Shown here piece by piece: positions 8,977 to 19,479 of a stretch of 64,000 bases of DNA. Each line of letters begins with the position of its first letter. Positions within the stretch are counted from its first letter, which is position 1. Origin of the DNA: Bacteroidota bacterium (GTDB lineage: Bacteria; Bacteroidota; Bacteroidia; Chitinophagales; Saprospiraceae); contig CAUJEY010000335.1 of the NCBI GenBank assembly GCA_963169325.1, positions 1 through 64,000 on the forward strand, in the 5' to 3' direction. Made by a program: the position numbers and the translations under genes. A model generated the notes under the pieces. The model ran no database searches. It worked only from the letters and a program-made list of their open reading frames with translations, and was not told the origin of the DNA.

Positions 8977-10074
8977 ATGAAAATTGCCCTCATCACCGGC
9001 TCCGCAGGTTTAATCGGCAGCGAATCCGTTGGCTTTTTAGCCGGTAAATTCGACCTGATCATTGGTATAGATAACGATATGCGGGCTTATTTCTTTGGAA
9101 AAGAAGCCTCTACCGCCTGGAATCAGGAACGGTTGCAAAGCACTTATGATAATTATAAACATCACCATGTAGATATTCGGCATTATCCCGATTTGGCGCG
9201 GATATTTAAAACCTATTCAACGGACATTAAACTGATCGTACACACCGCAGCGCAACCCAGCCACGACTGGGCGGCCAAAGAACCGGTCACCGATTTTACC
9301 ATCAATGCCAACAGTACCCTTAACCTGCTGGAACTGATGCGGTTGGAATGCCCGGAAGCCGTTTTTATTTTTACTTCCACCAATAAGGTTTATGGTGACA
9401 ATCCCAACCTGCTTCCGCTGACACAACTGGGGAAAAGATGGGAAATTGACCCTTCGCATGCTTATGCTGAACACGGGATAGACGAACGGATGAGTTTAGA
9501 CCATACCACACACTCCATATTCGGCGTCTCGAAGATGGCCGCCGATGTGCTCGTGCAGGAATACGGCCGGTATTTTCAGTTAAAAACCGGCGTTTTCCGG
9601 GGCGGCTGCCTGACCGGGCCGAATCACTCCGGCGCACAACTACACGGCTTTTTGTCCTACCTGATGAAGTGTAATATCACCGGTCAGGACTATACTATTT
9701 TCGGCTACATCGGCAAACAGGTGCGCGACAATATTCACAGCCACGACTTAGTCAACATGTTCTGGCATTTTTACCAAAATCCAAGAGCAGGGGAGGTATA
9801 TAACGCAGGGGGCAGCCGTTTCTCCAATTGTTCCATACTGGAAGCCATTGAAATGTGTGAAGAAATCACCGGCAATAAAATGCATTATACCTATTCGGAT
9901 CAAAACCGCATCGGCGACCATATCTGGTATATCAGCGATGTCCGGAAATTCAAGTCCCACTATCCGGGGTGGGAATATAAATATGGTATCCGGGACATTT
10001 TGGAAGAGATATATACCCGGCGGAAAGTGGTTTGTGAGCAGCCTGTGCTATCCACCGGGGGGCTCGCAGTCTAA
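8977..10074 (+). CDS. NAD-dependent nucleotide-sugar epimerase (CDP-paratose 2-epimerase-like)
   Basis: This 365-residue extended short-chain dehydrogenase begins with a Rossmann motif GSAGLIGSE (residues 8-16). It has [12 protein letters not shown] (about residue 87), the strand [14 protein letters not shown] and the late motif [16 protein letters not shown]. These motifs are as I recall them from CDP-paratose/tyvelose 2-epimerase-like proteins. At the usual YxxxK site it reads FGVSK, with Phe in place of Tyr; I believe this subfamily often has that change. The product probably feeds sugar into the surface polysaccharide made by the glycosyltransferases that follow. The true substrate is unknown. 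Confidence 0.8.
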   Translation: MKIALITGSAGLIGSESVGFLAGKFDLIIGIDNDMRAYFFGKEASTAWNQERLQSTYDNYKHHHVDIRHYPDLARIFKTYSTDIKLIVHTAAQPSHDWAAKEPVTDFTINANSTLNLLELMRLECPEAVFIFTSTNKVYGDNPNLLPLTQLGKRWEIDPSHAYAEHGIDERMSLDHTTHSIFGVSKMAADVLVQEYGRYFQLKTGVFRGGCLTGPNHSGAQLHGFLSYLMKCNITGQDYTIFGYIGKQVRDNIHSHDLVNMFWHFYQNPRAGEVYNAGGSRFSNCSILEAIEMCEEITGNKMHYTYSDQNRIGDHIWYISDVRKFKSHYPGWEYKYGIRDILEEIYTRRKVVCEQPVLSTGGLAV

Positions 10075-10262
10075 TGTCGTCGATTTAACCCGCGCATATC
10101 CCTAACCCGTGTGTCACCCTGTAAGAAACCGTCTGCTTAAGTTTGGAACTCGATTTTCCAAATAAAACGGGGCGCATGGTATCCACTTTCCATCCGGTGT
10201 ATATACCTCGCGCCGCCAAGCTTTTAGCATTAATAAGAGGCACAAAAGCCAACTCAAGAATA

Positions 10263-10352
10263 TTTCACGCAAAGGCGCAAAGTAAGAGGGGCTAACCCTT
10301 TTTATTTTACGTAAATACATAAGCCTTGTTCCCCTCTTACTTTGCGCCTTTG
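10263..10352. repeat. Long hairpin of the TTTCACGCAAAG family
   Basis: A 22-bp perfect arm (10270-10291, CAAAGGCGCAAAGTAAGAGG plus GG) faces its reverse complement at 10331-10352 with a 39-base loop. The left flank reads TTTCACG, as in the other copies. It is the only structure seen in the 400-base gap between the epimerase and the next gene. Confidence 0.9.
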
Positions 10353-10474
10353 TCCCGACTCTTCGGGATGAAATAAAATTTATCAAGAAGGGGCAAAAGC
10401 GACTTGTAAGCCCCCTATTGCCCGGGCTGATGCTGAAAACTTGGCGGCTCGAAGTATAGAATAAAATTACACAA

Positions 10475-11617
10475 ATGAAACCTTCCGTTACTTTCATTAC
10501 ACGCTATTATCCTCCGAATCCCAATATAAACGGCGAATCGATCTGCGATATGGCGCATTACCTGCAGGAGCATTTCGGCATTGAATCCACCATTGTTACC
10601 ACGGACCGGAGTTTTGATGGCGGCGGTTCCAACAGGAAACCCACGGGCCGTGTTATTTTTTTAAAAACCCTCTTTAAAAGCAATCACCCGCTTTTTCGTT
10701 TTTTCTCGTTTTTATACGACGGTTTTGTGCTGATCCGGTACGCCCTGAAATTTAAAAGCTCTTTACTTGTTGTAACGACAAGCCCCCCAATGTTGCCTTT
10801 TTGGGCTTCTCTGTTCTATGGGAAAAAAATAAAATGGGCTTTGTGGGCATTTGACTTGTTCCCGGAAGGCTTTGGCGCCACGAATATGATCCGTGAAAAC
10901 AACCCTTTTTATAAATGGGTGATCCGGAAAACCTACCAGTCCAACCCTTCGCGGCTCATTGCCTTGGGGCCCAGGCAAGCCGGATATATACTAAACCAAT
11001 TTAAGCGGGATATACCCACGTCCATTTTGCCTTGCGGAGTATTCTTTTACCAGGACAAAAGTGATACCCCGCCTTCCTGGTATGAGGCGGATAAAATTAT
11101 ATTCGGATACTGCGGGAATATCCACGACGCCCATAATCCCGAATTTATCAAATCCGTCGTGGATCATCTCGACCCCACGAAACACAAAATTATCCTGGCA
11201 CTGTACGGTTCAAAAGCGCCAGCATTAAAAGAATACGCGTGGAATAAGCCCGGCGTAGTCCTCACGGACCACGTGCCCAGAAGTCAACTGCATTTTATCG
11301 ATATTCATTTGGTATCGCTTGCCGTTAAATGGACCCATATCGCCGTGCCCTCGAAGGCGGTGAGCGCCATCACAATGGGCTGTCCGATCCTGTTTTGCGG
11401 AAGCCGGGACAGCGACAACTGGTATATGTTTCAGGAGGCCGGCTGGTTCATCGATGAAAGCACCGGTATCGACACGCAGGTACAGGATTTTATGGCCGGC
11501 TTAAGTCGCGCCGGTATCCAGGATAAAAAAGACAAAACAGCGGGTATTTATGAAGAACTTAAAGATCAGGTGCTAAAGGCGTACCGGGAAGTAGCAAAAA
11601 ATGTGGGAATTATGTAA
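10475..11617 (+). CDS. Glycosyltransferase (GT-B fold, WbuB-like)
   Basis: This 380-residue protein has the look of a GT-B glycosyltransferase. The N-terminal half carries SVTFITRYYPPNPNINGES, DMAHYLQEHFGIESTIVTT and SLLVVTTSPPMLPFWA, as in WbuB-type enzymes. The second half starts at about residue 205 with IIFGYCGNIHDAHNP, the usual start of the nucleotide-binding domain. The final motif is weaker than in standard GT4 enzymes (VPSKAVSAITMGCPILFCG). No membrane segment is seen. It probably transfers a sugar in surface polysaccharide synthesis. Donor and acceptor are unknown. Confidence 0.75.
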   Translation: MKPSVTFITRYYPPNPNINGESICDMAHYLQEHFGIESTIVTTDRSFDGGGSNRKPTGRVIFLKTLFKSNHPLFRFFSFLYDGFVLIRYALKFKSSLLVVTTSPPMLPFWASLFYGKKIKWALWAFDLFPEGFGATNMIRENNPFYKWVIRKTYQSNPSRLIALGPRQAGYILNQFKRDIPTSILPCGVFFYQDKSDTPPSWYEADKIIFGYCGNIHDAHNPEFIKSVVDHLDPTKHKIILALYGSKAPALKEYAWNKPGVVLTDHVPRSQLHFIDIHLVSLAVKWTHIAVPSKAVSAITMGCPILFCGSRDSDNWYMFQEAGWFIDESTGIDTQVQDFMAGLSRAGIQDKKDKTAGIYEELKDQVLKAYREVAKNVGIM

Positions 11618-11738
11618 CATATTCAATAATTCACAAACATTTAACACCCCTAACCCCATTTCGCTTGGAATTTAAGGCAAATTTGTATTGAATATTAGAT
11701 TCGACTGATTTGTGGACATGTTTTAAGCGATAATTCCG

Positions 11739-12917
11739 ATGAAAAAAATAAAAATTGCCTTTTTTGCTGACATCCTGATCGAAGACTTTGACGGGGCTTC
11801 ACGTACTATGTTCCAATTAATCCGGCGCATTCGATCAGATAGGTTTGAGTTTTTGTTTTTTTGTGGCGTTGGACCGGATCAAATTGCAGGATTTGAATGC
11901 GTACAAATTCCTCCCGTTACCATACCGGTCAATACAACGTATAAAATGGCCGTTCCATGGTTTTCAGGGGGCCGGATGCGTAAAAAATTGCAAGAATTTC
12001 AACCGGATATCATTCATATCGCCACCCCCTCGCTCCTGGGGGAGTTTGCGTTGAAATATGCCAATCAGCACCAAATTCCGGTCTTAACCATTTACCATAC
12101 CCATTTTATTTCTTACATTGATTATTACCTGAAATTTAGCCCTCCTTTGATTCGGTATGTGCGATTGATGGCAGAGAAAAGCCTCCATTCCTTTTACAAC
12201 CGTTGCGACCGGGTTTATGTGCCCTCCGAGGAAATGAAATCGGCGCTTTTGTCCTGGCAAGTAGACGCCGACCGGTTGCAAATCTGGCAGCGGGGTATCG
12301 ATACCAAGTTGTTTTCTCCCGCAAAAAGAGACTTGACGGTAGTGCGGCAGCTGACAGGCAATAACCGGCCTGTGATTTTATTTGCCAGCCGGCTCGTGTG
12401 GGAAAAAAACCTGGAAACACTCTGTAATATCTATCAAGGCATCCAGGACCGGCACTTAGGATATAATTTTGTAGTCGTGGGAGATGGTGTAGCCCTGGAG
12501 ACATGTCAAAATCGTATGCCAAACGCTATTTTCACGGGGAAGCTGGATCAAGACCGCCTTGCAGTGTTGTATGCCTCTGCTGACATATTTCTTTTCCCGT
12601 CCATCTCCGAGTCCTACGGCAACGTCGTCATCGAAGCCATGGCATCCGGGCTTCCCTGCGTAATCGCTGACGGCGGAGGCTCCAGAAATTTTATCCAGCA
12701 AGGTATCAATGGCTTTCTTTGCCAACCGAATCAACCGGAAGATTATCTGGACCGTATAACTATGCTCCTCCAGGATAAACAATTGTATCGTAAGTTTGCC
12801 GAAGAAGGCCTGCGGTACGTCCGGTCTTTGAGCTGGGATGACCTCGCCGCCACATATTTTAAAGATTTAACGCAGATGGCCCTGGAGCAGCGTGTATCAA
12901 CCCCTGTAACCTTGTGA
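11739..12917 (+). CDS. Glycosyltransferase family 4
   Basis: This 392-residue protein is a typical GT4 enzyme. The N-terminal domain has the loop FADILIEDFDGASRTM, and DIIHIATPSLLG and YHTHFISYIDYY follow, with the latter resembling mannosyl/glycolipid transferases. The C-terminal domain starts with VILFASRLVWEKNLETL (about residue 210), and the donor-binding EX7E motif lies in FPSISESYGNVVIEAMASG. The stop overlaps the GTG start of the next gene by four bases. It likely uses a nucleotide-activated sugar to extend a lipid-linked glycan in the cytoplasm. Confidence 0.9.
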   Translation: MKKIKIAFFADILIEDFDGASRTMFQLIRRIRSDRFEFLFFCGVGPDQIAGFECVQIPPVTIPVNTTYKMAVPWFSGGRMRKKLQEFQPDIIHIATPSLLGEFALKYANQHQIPVLTIYHTHFISYIDYYLKFSPPLIRYVRLMAEKSLHSFYNRCDRVYVPSEEMKSALLSWQVDADRLQIWQRGIDTKLFSPAKRDLTVVRQLTGNNRPVILFASRLVWEKNLETLCNIYQGIQDRHLGYNFVVVGDGVALETCQNRMPNAIFTGKLDQDRLAVLYASADIFLFPSISESYGNVVIEAMASGLPCVIADGGGSRNFIQQGINGFLCQPNQPEDYLDRITMLLQDKQLYRKFAEEGLRYVRSLSWDDLAATYFKDLTQMALEQRVSTPVTL

Positions 12918-13906
12918 AGATTTATCTCAAAGTAGCCCTTTTCTTTGTCATTCTGATATTTTTAGGGTTTTTCGTTCGTGCTACCGATTGGTCGGCGGTC
13001 ATGGCATCGGTGCAAAAAGTAGGGTATAATTTTCTGATCCTGATGTTCACCACATTACTGTCCGCCTGGCTGGGCGTAATGGGATGGCGGTATTGTTTGC
13101 CCAAAGAAAGTACCTTAGTTTCGGGCTGGCAGTTGTTTTGGATTCGTATGTTTGGTGAAAACGTCGCAATACTCAATCCCGCCAGTATGATTGGCGGGGA
13201 AGCGGTGAAAATTTATATGCTGACCGATCTCGGTATCCATCAGCGGGTAGCCCTACATTCGATTATCCTTTCCCGGGGGATCATGATAATCAGTCAGCTT
13301 TTTATGCTGCTGATTGCCGGTATTTGGTTTTTGAGCCTTAGGGCGTCGGATTTTTCCTGGTCCGGTTTTCAATGGTTTTGGCTGCCGGCGGTCCCGGCCA
13401 TCATAATCATTATTCTTGCCTTGTTGCGGAGCCCTGTTTTCAGAAAGTACATAAAAATCCTGTTTCACCACCTTCGCGTGTTGAATCTGTTCTTTAAAGT
13501 CCGCTTGTTCGTAACGGATTTGTGGCAGGAACTACGCCTGTTCTATCGGGAAAACCGGCGTGCCATGATGCGGGCTTTTCTGTTTAGCAGCTTACACTGG
13601 ATTGTCGGTTCCCTGGAGTTTTATTTTATTCTTTTGTTTTTAGGGGTAAAAACCACGGTGTTCAATGCCTTGCTGGTGGATATGGGGGTTGTCGTATTCA
13701 AATCTGCCGGTGGATTTATTCCGGGCCAAATCGGTATAGAAGAATATGGAAATAAAGTAATGCTCTCCATCATCGGGATTACCGGTAGTACGATATGGGT
13801 TACGGCGTCCATTTTACGGCGGGCAAGGCAATTGGTCTGGATATTTTTAGGGTTATTGATGTATGTTTCCTTCTTCCGCAGGCGACCGGCCATTGCTCAA
13901 CCGTAG
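12914..13906 (+). CDS. Flippase-like integral membrane protein (LPG synthase TM / YbhN family)
   Basis: This 330-residue protein starts at a GTG that overlaps the upstream stop (GTGA). It is almost entirely hydrophobic with about eight membrane helices. Family motifs are LNPASMIGGEAVKIYML (about residue 77) and KSAGGFIPGQIGIEEYGNK (about residue 265), both typical of the YbhN/UPF0104 type, which is related to the membrane domain of lysylphosphatidylglycerol synthase. Such proteins often lie in glycan clusters and may move lipid-linked sugars or lipids. The exact substrate is not known. Confidence 0.85.
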   Translation: MKIYLKVALFFVILIFLGFFVRATDWSAVMASVQKVGYNFLILMFTTLLSAWLGVMGWRYCLPKESTLVSGWQLFWIRMFGENVAILNPASMIGGEAVKIYMLTDLGIHQRVALHSIILSRGIMIISQLFMLLIAGIWFLSLRASDFSWSGFQWFWLPAVPAIIIIILALLRSPVFRKYIKILFHHLRVLNLFFKVRLFVTDLWQELRLFYRENRRAMMRAFLFSSLHWIVGSLEFYFILLFLGVKTTVFNALLVDMGVVVFKSAGGFIPGQIGIEEYGNKVMLSIIGITGSTIWVTASILRRARQLVWIFLGLLMYVSFFRRRPAIAQP

Positions 13907-13908
13907 AC

Positions 13909-15078
13909 ATGGAGATACTTTTTATTACGCACAAATACCCGCCATCTATCGGCGGTATGGAAAGACAAAGTTTTGAGCTCACCCAGCGGATGAAACAGCA
14001 CGCTGTTGTTCACTTGTTGTGTTGTGCGGGTGCAGCGCATAAAGTGCGGTTTTTCGCGTCGCTAAAAAGAAGAATCCGGGAAAAACTCCGGCAACATCCC
14101 GGTATCACCATTTTGCATTTTAATGACGGATTAGCCGCTGCATTTTGCTCGGGCGCGCGTGATTTCCCGGAGTGCATCCGTACAGTCACGATTCACGGAT
14201 TAGATGTCGTTTTTCCGAATACCGTGTATCAACGGTATATCCTGCCCCGTTTCAATCGATTTCAGTCTGTTATTGCCGTGAGTCAGGCTACGGCACAAGC
14301 CTGTATCCAACGGGGTATTCGTCCGGAAAAAATAACGGTGATTCCAAATGGCGTTGATCACGACATCGCTTTTTACGAGCCCACGCCGGCAGACCGCGCG
14401 GCGTTTGTGGAACAGTACGCGGGCGTTTTTGACGGAAAAAAAACATTGGTCCTGATGGGCCGGCCGGTGTTGCGCAAGGGATTTTCGTGGTTTTTGCAAG
14501 ATGTATTTCCGCAGTTGCCTGCCGATTTTCAGGTGCTCCTGATCGGACCGTTTCGGGAAAAACGGCTGTTTTCTTCAACGTTGTTGCGACTGCTGCCGTC
14601 CTTTTTCCGCAAACAACTGGAATTACTCTTTGGGCTACCGTCCGACGAGGACAACTTGCGCACTTTACTCCGGTCGCCCGAACTTCAGGGGCGCGTCCGG
14701 CATCTGGGAAAACTACCTTTTACCCACATCATGCAGGTCATGTCGGCGGCCGATGCTTTCGTTATGCCGAATATCCCGGTTGACGGCGATATGGAAGGTT
14801 TCGGCCTGGTGTGCCTCGAAGCCAATTTGCGTGGGTTGCCGGTATTTGCCGCCAACCTCGAAGGCATCACCGAAGCGGTGCAGGATCAAAAAAACGGGTG
14901 GCTGGTACCGGCCGGGAATACATCAGCCTGGTTGACGGCGCTGGGGCTGTTGCAGCAGGACCCGGCTTTTGTCCGTTCTTTTGGCCAACAGGCCCGGCAA
15001 TATGTTTTGGAAAATTTTGGCTGGGAAAAGATGACGGCGGGGTACTATGCGCATTTTGAAGATTTGAATGCGCGGTAA
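13909..15078 (+). CDS. Glycosyltransferase family 4
   Basis: The ATG at 13909, three bases after the previous stop, begins MEILFITHKYPPSIGGMERQ, the standard GT4 opening; a longer frame from 13795 would run through the previous gene and is rejected. The protein has 389 residues. The second domain begins with TLVLMGRPVLRKGFSWFL, and the EX7E donor site is in GDMEGFGLVCLEANLRG. It closes the polysaccharide gene group. A 41-bp inverted repeat follows. Confidence 0.9.
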   Translation: MEILFITHKYPPSIGGMERQSFELTQRMKQHAVVHLLCCAGAAHKVRFFASLKRRIREKLRQHPGITILHFNDGLAAAFCSGARDFPECIRTVTIHGLDVVFPNTVYQRYILPRFNRFQSVIAVSQATAQACIQRGIRPEKITVIPNGVDHDIAFYEPTPADRAAFVEQYAGVFDGKKTLVLMGRPVLRKGFSWFLQDVFPQLPADFQVLLIGPFREKRLFSSTLLRLLPSFFRKQLELLFGLPSDEDNLRTLLRSPELQGRVRHLGKLPFTHIMQVMSAADAFVMPNIPVDGDMEGFGLVCLEANLRGLPVFAANLEGITEAVQDQKNGWLVPAGNTSAWLTALGLLQQDPAFVRSFGQQARQYVLENFGWEKMTAGYYAHFEDLNAR

Positions 15079-15093
15079 CACCTACTTTAGAGG

Positions 15094-15225
15094 TTTTTGA
15101 ACCACATTAGTACACATTAGAGCACTTTAGCCGACTAAGATGCACTTTTAGAGCGTATAGAGTAGTCGTTCAAATCACTCGTAATCGGCTAAAGTGCTCT
15201 AGAGTGTACTAAAGTGGTTCAAAAA
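15094..15225. repeat. 41-bp inverted repeat after the glycan cluster
   Basis: The arm at 15094-15134 faces 15185-15225 with about four mismatches and a 50-base loop. The arms are made of worn repeats of the word ACTTTAG/CATTAG. The long hairpin ends with an A-run and may end transcription of the glycan genes and of the small antitoxin-like gene that faces it. Confidence 0.85.
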
Positions 15226-15244
15226 ATTAATGGGCAAAGTAGTA

Positions 15245-15418
15245 TTAAGGTTTAGGCGCCTCGATGAAATGGTATTCATTTTCGTAATCTTCGATCAGCA
15301 AGGCAAGTATTTCTGCCTCGTCCCCTTCCGGAGTCCCGGGCAGAGCATCAAATGTTACATCTAAGCGTGACAGTGCGGATTCGTATTCCTGTTCCGATTT
15401 TATTGGTTTAATATTCAT
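15245..15418 (-). CDS. Truncated HigA-like antitoxin N-terminal domain
   Basis: This is a 57-residue frame, MNIKPIKSEQEYESALSRLD to the end EYHFIEAPKP. It resembles the N-terminal domain of HigA antitoxins, where the core reads like DALPGTPEGDEAEILALLIEDYE. In complete HigA a helix-turn-helix domain of about 50 residues follows; here a TAA stops the frame first, so the DNA-binding part is missing. It starts 12 bases after the stop codon of a HigB remnant on the same strand, which is the normal higBA order. It is probably a decayed module; the residual protein could still bind a HigB toxin. Confidence 0.7.
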   Translation of the reverse strand: MNIKPIKSEQEYESALSRLDVTFDALPGTPEGDEAEILALLIEDYENEYHFIEAPKP

Positions 15419-15430
15419 GATGAAGCGAGT

Positions 15431-15475
15431 TTAAACAGTCGTGGGGTCGATTTTATCATATTCGGCATGGGGGTA
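15431..15475 (-). pseudogene. HigB-like toxin remnant (C-terminal end only)
   Basis: Read on the minus strand, the last codons before a TAA at 15431-15433 give HAEYDKIDPTTV. This closely fits the C-terminal end of HigB/RelE-type mRNA endonucleases (typically HxEYDxIDAxTV). A TAG lies in frame a few codons upstream (about 15481), and nothing of the catalytic part is left. The antitoxin-like frame begins just downstream. Confidence 0.6.
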
Positions 15476-15478
15476 GTA

Positions 15479-15838
15479 CTATACAGATATTTATTCCCCT
15501 CAGCGTTGGTATTTCAGCAATAATGGCTTTCCTTTGGTTGCTGATTCTCGCCCCTGAGACAAGCCTAGATGGAATTTGCTATTGAACTGGTGCATGCCGG
15601 GAGATGAGGTGTGCAACTCGATGGCGAATAGCAAGCGAAAAGTTACGCGCAATTAGATAACAAACTATGGCGAAGATAATACAGATGAAATAGATGTTGT
15701 TATGAAAGATTATACCCTTCCTGCTGATCCTGGAGAATACAAATTGACAAGTAATGAAAAGTAAAATGAGAATGAGCACATACAGCGTACATTGTTGGTA
15801 ACGAAAATGTGCAAAGTTTAAACTTGAGTCTTTAAAAT
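15479..15838. other. Non-coding interval between the HigB remnant and the AbiE pair
   Basis: About 360 bases without a convincing gene. Several short frames are open on both strands, including a hydrophobic 66-codon minus-strand frame at 15579-15779, but none has recognisable features. The region is AT-richer than its surroundings and may be debris of lost mobile or toxin genes. Confidence 0.5.
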
Positions 15839-16129
15839 ATGCTACTAAAACTCAGACCATCCCTATTTTGGGATGTAAATGTAGAAACAATTGACTTGCA
15901 AAAGCATCGGGCATCCGTGATTGAGCGTATCACTTCGCGTGGGCGATTGGACGAGTTCCGGGCCATGTTGCGGTTTTATGGGCGGGAAACGGTGAAGCGT
16001 GATCTGCTCAATACCCGGTATCTCGACAAAGTCACCTTAGCCTTTTGCAGCACCATTTTTGATGTACCGGTAACCGAATTCCGATGCTACAAACTCGCAC
16101 AATTGAACCCAGGACATTGGGACTTTTGA
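15839..16129 (+). CDS. DUF6922-like antitoxin partner of AbiEii
   Basis: This 96-residue protein contains SLFWDVNVETIDLQKHRASV, followed by a helix-rich part (RLDEFRAMLRFYGRETVKRD) and a C-terminal FRCYKLAQLN. It fits the small DUF6922 type found in front of nucleotidyltransferase toxins in Bacteroidota. Its 3' end overlaps the AbiEii gene by 46 bases, so the two are tightly linked. By analogy it would neutralise the toxin and perhaps repress the operon. Confidence 0.7.
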   Translation: MLLKLRPSLFWDVNVETIDLQKHRASVIERITSRGRLDEFRAMLRFYGRETVKRDLLNTRYLDKVTLAFCSTIFDVPVTEFRCYKLAQLNPGHWDF

Positions 16130-16698
16130 AGCAGCTCATGTCCATGCCGATTATTGACCCATTTTTCTTAGTTGGCGGCACAGCGCTGGCACTTCAACTG
16201 GGTCATCGTGTATCGGTTGACTTGGATTTGTTTACACCGCAATCTTTCGACAAACAAGAACTGCTCGAATCGCTTATTGCCAGGTTTGATGTTTCTATCG
16301 AATCAGAAGGCGGAAGTATGATCATAACCTACATTGATGCTATAAAAGTCGATTTTGTAAAAATGGGCTACCCGATCTTATTCCCATCTTTGAATATTGA
16401 GGGTATTCGAATGCTTGACATAAGAGATATAGCTCCTATGAAACTGAAAGCCATTGCTCAACGCGGCAGTAAAAAGGACTTCTACGATATTTATTTTCTG
16501 ATGCACCGGATGCCGCTTGAAAATATGATACAACTTTTCCAAGAAAAATTCAAACAACACGAAATTTTCCATATCGTAAAAAGCCTGACTTATTTTTCGG
16601 ATGCGGAGCAGTCTGCCGACCCGGTTGTATTCGACCAAACTGTCACTTGGTCAAAAGTAAAATCTGTTGTCAGAGAGACCGTGAAAAAACTGGTTTAA
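16084..16698 (+). CDS. AbiEii/AbiGii-family nucleotidyltransferase toxin
   Basis: This 204-residue protein has the nucleotidyltransferase signature of AbiEii. The glycine motif and acidic residues are in FLVGGTALALQLGHRVSVDL (residues 29-48) with DLDLF. AIKVDFVKMGYP supplies the third acid, and KKDFYDIYFLMHR is the usual helix that follows. Enzymes of this family block growth by nucleotide transfer to tRNA or other targets, and give abortive infection with an antitoxin. The first codons overlap the upstream antitoxin-like gene. The pair sits in an AT-richer segment next to a decayed HigBA, suggesting acquired DNA. Confidence 0.85.
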   Translation: MLQTRTIEPRTLGLLKQLMSMPIIDPFFLVGGTALALQLGHRVSVDLDLFTPQSFDKQELLESLIARFDVSIESEGGSMIITYIDAIKVDFVKMGYPILFPSLNIEGIRMLDIRDIAPMKLKAIAQRGSKKDFYDIYFLMHRMPLENMIQLFQEKFKQHEIFHIVKSLTYFSDAEQSADPVVFDQTVTWSKVKSVVRETVKKLV

Positions 16699-16733
16699 GC
16701 AGCGACCTGCAATTTTTGTAGTTCATAAACACA

Positions 16734-16769
16734 AAACGGCCCGGTTCGCTTTCGCAAACCGGGCCGTTT
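16734..16769. terminator. Bidirectional terminator between abiEii-like gene and atpG
   Basis: AAACGGCCCGGTT (16734-16746) and AACCGGGCCGTTT (16757-16769) form a GC-rich 13-bp stem with short A/T flanks on both sides. It lies between two convergent genes. Confidence 0.8.
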
Positions 16770-16792
16770 CCATATCTCCGTATCAAAGTATT

Positions 16793-17692
16793 TTAATTCC
16801 CTTCCAAGGCCGCAGCGCCACCTACAATCTCTCCCAATTCGGTGGTAATTGCTTCCTGGCGGGCTTTGTTGTAGTTGATTTTCAGCAATTTCAGAATCTC
16901 CTCGGCATTTTCAGAGGCCTTATCCATGGCTGTCATCCGGGCGCCGTGTTCGCTGGCGCTGGTATCGAGCAGGGTTTTGTGAAACTGGAGTTGCAGGATG
17001 CTCGGCACCAGAGTTTCGAGCAGTTGTTGTTGGTCGGGCTCGAAGAGGTAGTCGGCTTTGCGTGTCGCTTTGCTGCCGGCAGGTACGGGCAACTTCGGTA
17101 CGGGCAGCCACTGTTCAACCGTCGGGAACTGGGTGGCGGCGTTTCTGAAACGCCCGTACACGATGTCGATAGCGTCGTATTTGCCGCTGGAAAACTCGTC
17201 CATCAACTGACGGGCTACCGGGCTAGTCAGATCGTATTCCAATTTCTCGAACAGGCCGATAAATTCCGTGTTGAATTGGAGGTCGCGGAACCGGCGGCGG
17301 AAATAGTCGAAGCCTTTTTTGCCGATAAATAACACGGTTACCTTGCCGTCGCGGCGCAGCTCGGCATATTTTGCATCGATATGCGCGATCGCTTCTTTAT
17401 TGATATTGGTATTGAACGCGCCGCACAAGCCGCGGTTGGAGGTAACCACCACCACCAGGGCATTTTTCACCTTCCGGGCTTTGCCGAAAGACGTCGTCGC
17501 ATCCCCATCGAGATTCGACAGGATATTAGACAACATACGGTTGAGCCGCTCGGTGTACGGGCGCATTTGCACGATAGCGGTTTGCGCCTTCCGCAGCTTG
17601 GCCGCCGATACCATTTTCATGGCCTTCGTGATCTGCTGCGTCGAAATGACCGACTTGATACGTTCGCGTACTTCTTTTAAACCACCTGCCAT
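16793..17692 (-). CDS. atpG: F-type ATP synthase gamma subunit
   Basis: This 299-residue protein starts MAGGLKEVRERIKSVISTQQ, with QITKAMKMVSAAKLRKAQ next, the conserved N-terminal helix that turns inside the alpha/beta ring. SNRGLCGAFNTN is the second conserved strand. The C-terminal helix DKASENAEEILKLLKINYNK closes the coiled coil. Length is normal. It is the last gene of the atpBEFHAG operon; atpD and atpC are not here, as usual in Bacteroidota where they form a separate unit. Confidence 0.97.
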   Translation of the reverse strand: MAGGLKEVRERIKSVISTQQITKAMKMVSAAKLRKAQTAIVQMRPYTERLNRMLSNILSNLDGDATTSFGKARKVKNALVVVVTSNRGLCGAFNTNINKEAIAHIDAKYAELRRDGKVTVLFIGKKGFDYFRRRFRDLQFNTEFIGLFEKLEYDLTSPVARQLMDEFSSGKYDAIDIVYGRFRNAATQFPTVEQWLPVPKLPVPAGSKATRKADYLFEPDQQQLLETLVPSILQLQFHKTLLDTSASEHGARMTAMDKASENAEEILKLLKINYNKARQEAITTELGEIVGGAAALEGN

Positions 17693-17699
17693 AATTCTG

Positions 17700-19369
<1,670 letters not shown>

Positions 19370-19377
19370 ATATCTTA

Positions 19378-19472
19378 ATGATGAATGATAAATGATAAAT
19401 GATGAATTATCCGGGATGAACTCTGAATGCAGATGATGAAATATTCATCATTTATCATTCATCATTCATCAT
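19378..19472. repeat. Hairpin of AATGATG units between atpH and atpA
   Basis: The left arm (about 19378-19408, AATGATGAATGATAAATGAT...) faces the right arm (about 19442-19472) made of ATTCATC/TTATC units. The loop is about 33 bases. The unit is the same as in the atpA-atpG gap but the copies are arranged differently, so it is not a simple recent copy. Confidence 0.85.
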
Positions 19473-19479
19473 TGAACAA

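Noticed and set aside
15579..15779. Hydrophobic 66-codon minus-strand frame as a small toxin
   Set aside because: The end of the frame overlaps other short debris frames, it has no promoter or partner, and AT-rich DNA gives such hydrophobic frames by chance.
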